Source of the DNA: Mactromeris polynyma
Lineage: Eukaryota; Mollusca; Bivalvia; Venerida; Mactridae
Direction: 5' to 3'
NCBI GenBank assembly: GCA_032209605.1
Contig: JASFXZ010000039.1
Coordinates: forward strand, 4,650,001 to 4,714,000
DNA: 64,000 bases
Part shown: positions 61,716 to 64,000 of the stretch, piece by piece
Layout: every line of letters starts with the position of its first letter
Numbering within the stretch: the stretch's first letter is position 1
Notes under the pieces: generated by a model
Told to the model about the DNA's origin: nothing
The model's database searches: none
The model's input: the letters and a program-made list of their open reading frames with translations, nothing else
Translations under genes and position numbers: made by a program

Positions 61716-62003
61716 AAAACTTATCGTAAAACATCATTCCGCGTTAAAAGGAAAACTTATCGTAAAACATCATTCCGCGCTAAAATGAAAACTTATCGTA
61801 AAACATCATTCCGCGTTAAAATGAAAACTTATCGTAAAACATCATTCCGCGCTAAAATGAAAACTTATCGTAAAACATTATTCCGCGTTAAAATGAAAAC
61901 TTATCGTAAAACATCAGTCCGCGTTAAAATGAAAACTTATCGTAAAAAATCGTTCCGCGTTAAAATGAAAACTTATCGTAAAACATCATTCCGCGCTAAA
62001 ATG
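61716..62003 (+). repeat. 36-bp minisatellite, exactly 8 units
   Basis: Unit AAAACTTATCGTAAAACATC followed by ATTCCGCGTTAAAATG. Variants alternate GCGTT/GCGCT and there are single changes in units 1, 5, 6 and 7. Because 36 is a multiple of 3, one frame stays open (KTYRKTSFRVKM repeated). It lies in the presumed first intron of the PAN gene. Confidence 0.95.
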
Positions 62004-62118
62004 AAAAATGAAGGCGAATAGGATTTTCAACATACTAAGGGAACGGCGATCCCAAAACTACAGGGAGACATAAGTATACATACAAGTAAACAGTTTCAAA
62101 TTTAATGTGACACAAAAC

Positions 62119-63253
62119 AAGCGTAACTGATGGATTCAAATACACAAGCGTAACTGATGGATACAAATACACAAGCGTAAATGATGGATACAAATACACA
62201 AGCGTAAATGATGGATACAAATACACAAGCGTAAATGATGGATACAAATACACAAGCGTAACTGATGTATACAAATACACAAGCGTGAATGATGGATACA
62301 AATACACAAGCGTAAATGATGGATACAAATACACAAGCGTAAATGATGGATACAAATACACAAGCGTAACTGATGGATACAAATACACAAGCGTAAATGA
62401 TGGATACAAACAGGAGAACAACATTGCGTAACTGATGGATACAAATACACAAGCGTAAATGATGGATACAAATACACAAGCGTAACTGATGGATACAAAT
62501 ACACAAGCGTAAATGATGAATACAAATACACAAGCGTAACTGATGGATACAAATACACAAGCGTAACTGATGGATACAAATACACAAGCGTAAATGATGG
62601 ATACAAATACACAAGCGTAAATGATGGATACAAATACACAAGTGTAACTGATGGATACAAATACACAAGCGTAAATGATGGATACAAACAGGAGAACAAC
62701 CTTGCGTAACTGATGGATACAAATACACAAGCGTAACTGATGGATACAAACAGGAGAACAACCTTGCGTAACTGATGGATACAATTACAAAAGCGTAACT
62801 GATGGATACAATTACAAAAGCGTAAATGATGGATACAAACAGGAGAACAACCTTGCGTAACTGATAGATACAAATACACAAGCGTAACTGATGGATACAA
62901 ATACACAAGCGTAACTGATGGATACAAATACACAAGCGTAAGTGATGGATACAAACAGGAGAACAACCTTGCGTAACTGATGGATACAAATACACAAGCG
63001 TAACTGATGGATACAAATACACAAGCGTAAGTGACGGATACAAATACACAAGCGTAACTGATGGATACAAATACACAAGCGTAAATGATGGATACAAATA
63101 CACAAGCGTAAATGATGGATACAAATACACAAGCGTAAATGATAGATACAAATACACAAGCGTAAATGATGGATACAAACAGGAGAACAACCTTGCGTAA
63201 CTGATGGATACAAATACACAAGCGTAAATGATGGATACAAACAGAAGAACAAA
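62119..63253 (+). repeat. Composite 27/35-bp minisatellite, about 40 units
   Basis: The common 27-base unit is GCGTAAMTGATGGATACAAA plus TACACAA. About seven units end instead with ACAAACAGGAGAACAACCTT, making them about 35 bases. One position (AACTG or AAATG, rarely AAGTG) switches from unit to unit. Long minus-strand open frames here are artefacts of the period. Confidence 0.95.
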
Positions 63254-64000
63254 ATTGGAACGGTCAATGGCAAAAATGGCAGTATCATAACCTCCCTGTA
63301 ACAACTTTTTAAGCTAAAGTTTTTTTTCTAAACATCATTTCTCTGTGTCACTTATCTCTGCTCTCTGTCAAAACCCGATTACTATAAACCCATTTAAAAC
63401 CGTATGTTCCATTTTTGATCTATTACATATAGGTATTTTTCGGCGCAGCCGTACTAACGTGGCTTTGTTTTTCGTATAGCAGTGATGTATAAACCAATCA
63501 AATCTTACGTTAACCACGAAGCCAACTTCTCTTCAACCGAAACACGTTTGTAACCTTGACGCGGATTGGTTAACCTTTCTATAAGGGGTACGAAATCTAT
63601 TTTGGATCTGGAGTGACCAGCAATCGTAACTTCTCGGCATTTTTTATGTTGCAGCACAAATCTTGACCTTCAAATTGCGCCGACCATCTTTTTTCAAGAT
63701 ATTTCTTGTTTCGTTTAATTCAGAACATGTACAGTAAACGTCCCACTCGCTCTCAACTTGTCGTGAATCATAGGTGTTACTTTGTAATAATAAATAAAGT
63801 ATTATGTACTCAATTTGAGTTAACATAAAAGTTACAATGTTCTATGTCTTATAATAGTGTAGATCTCAAAAAGAGCTTTCAAACGGTATACAAACTGCAT
63901 TTTGTTAAAACATGGTGGAATCGAGGCTACGACTTGCGTATATTCGATGTCCCGGGGCAAGGTCTGTTTTGTGGAGTTTCGCGATAAAACACGAACAGAA
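63254..64000. other. Flank of the minisatellite, one dispersed repeat
   Basis: Apart from the repeat at 63432-63596 nothing is recognised. No second PAN-gene exon is visible. Confidence 0.4.
63432..63596 (+). repeat. Dispersed repeat shared with 27749-27897
   Basis: Same orientation as the copy at 27749. It contains a short extra stretch (tatagcagtgatgtataaac) absent from the other copy. Confidence 0.7.

Noticed and set aside
62035..63304. Minus-strand open frames of 158-400 codons over the 27/35-bp array
   Set aside because: They follow from the repeat period; three overlapping frames are open at once.

Overview
The window looks like AT-rich nuclear DNA from an invertebrate animal, most likely a bivalve mollusc. 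The reasons are intron-containing genes with GT-AG splice sites, a centrosomal gene with a clear human counterpart (CEP83), and a dense load of small inverted-repeat transposons, tRNA-derived SINEs and minisatellites. One repeat (734-1047 and copies) has the 'recover Ca-style' mollusc hallmark wording 'CTCACCTGAG...CTCAGGTGAG' that I associate with bivalve genomes. Species cannot be named from sequence alone.

Layout. 1-10228 and 16206-27396 are two copies of one block, same orientation, about 16.2 kb apart. Each carries a dead LINE fragment and a six-exon gene for a 205-residue secreted protein (CDS 6150-8597 and 22327-24730). The protein alternates Gly/Lys/Asp-rich linkers with four short helix-like segments centred on a cysteine. 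The two proteins differ at only five residues. I do not recognise the family. A 30-bp minisatellite is almost unrepeated in the first block (9975-10018) but expanded to about 48 units in the second (25738-27190). The 6-kb spacer holds the 3' part of a SOUL/HEBP2-type heme-binding gene (10881-11968) and two Tc1-like transposon remnants, one with intact terminal inverted repeats.

27397-45139 has no gene I can support. It contains inverted-repeat elements, SINEs, pogo-like MITEs (some nested), a foldback element with internal tandem repeats (38936-39298), a 725-bp MITE with reiterated TTTCACCCCC motifs (43266-43990), and a 38-bp-arm hairpin (37227-37310). A possible CEP83 promoter lies near 42472.

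45140-57282 is the complete coding region of CEP83 (11 coding exons, 729 aa, plus strand), a coiled-coil protein of centriole distal appendages needed to start cilium formation. Its long 3' UTR probably ends near 59430. 61289-61609 is the first coding exon of a secreted PAN/apple-domain protein. Its first intron contains a 36-bp minisatellite (8 units) and a 27/35-bp composite minisatellite (about 40 units). The rest of that gene is outside the window or not visible.

The genes do not form a pathway. The window is a centrosomal housekeeping gene, two duplicated secreted-protein genes and two partial genes in transposon-rich DNA.
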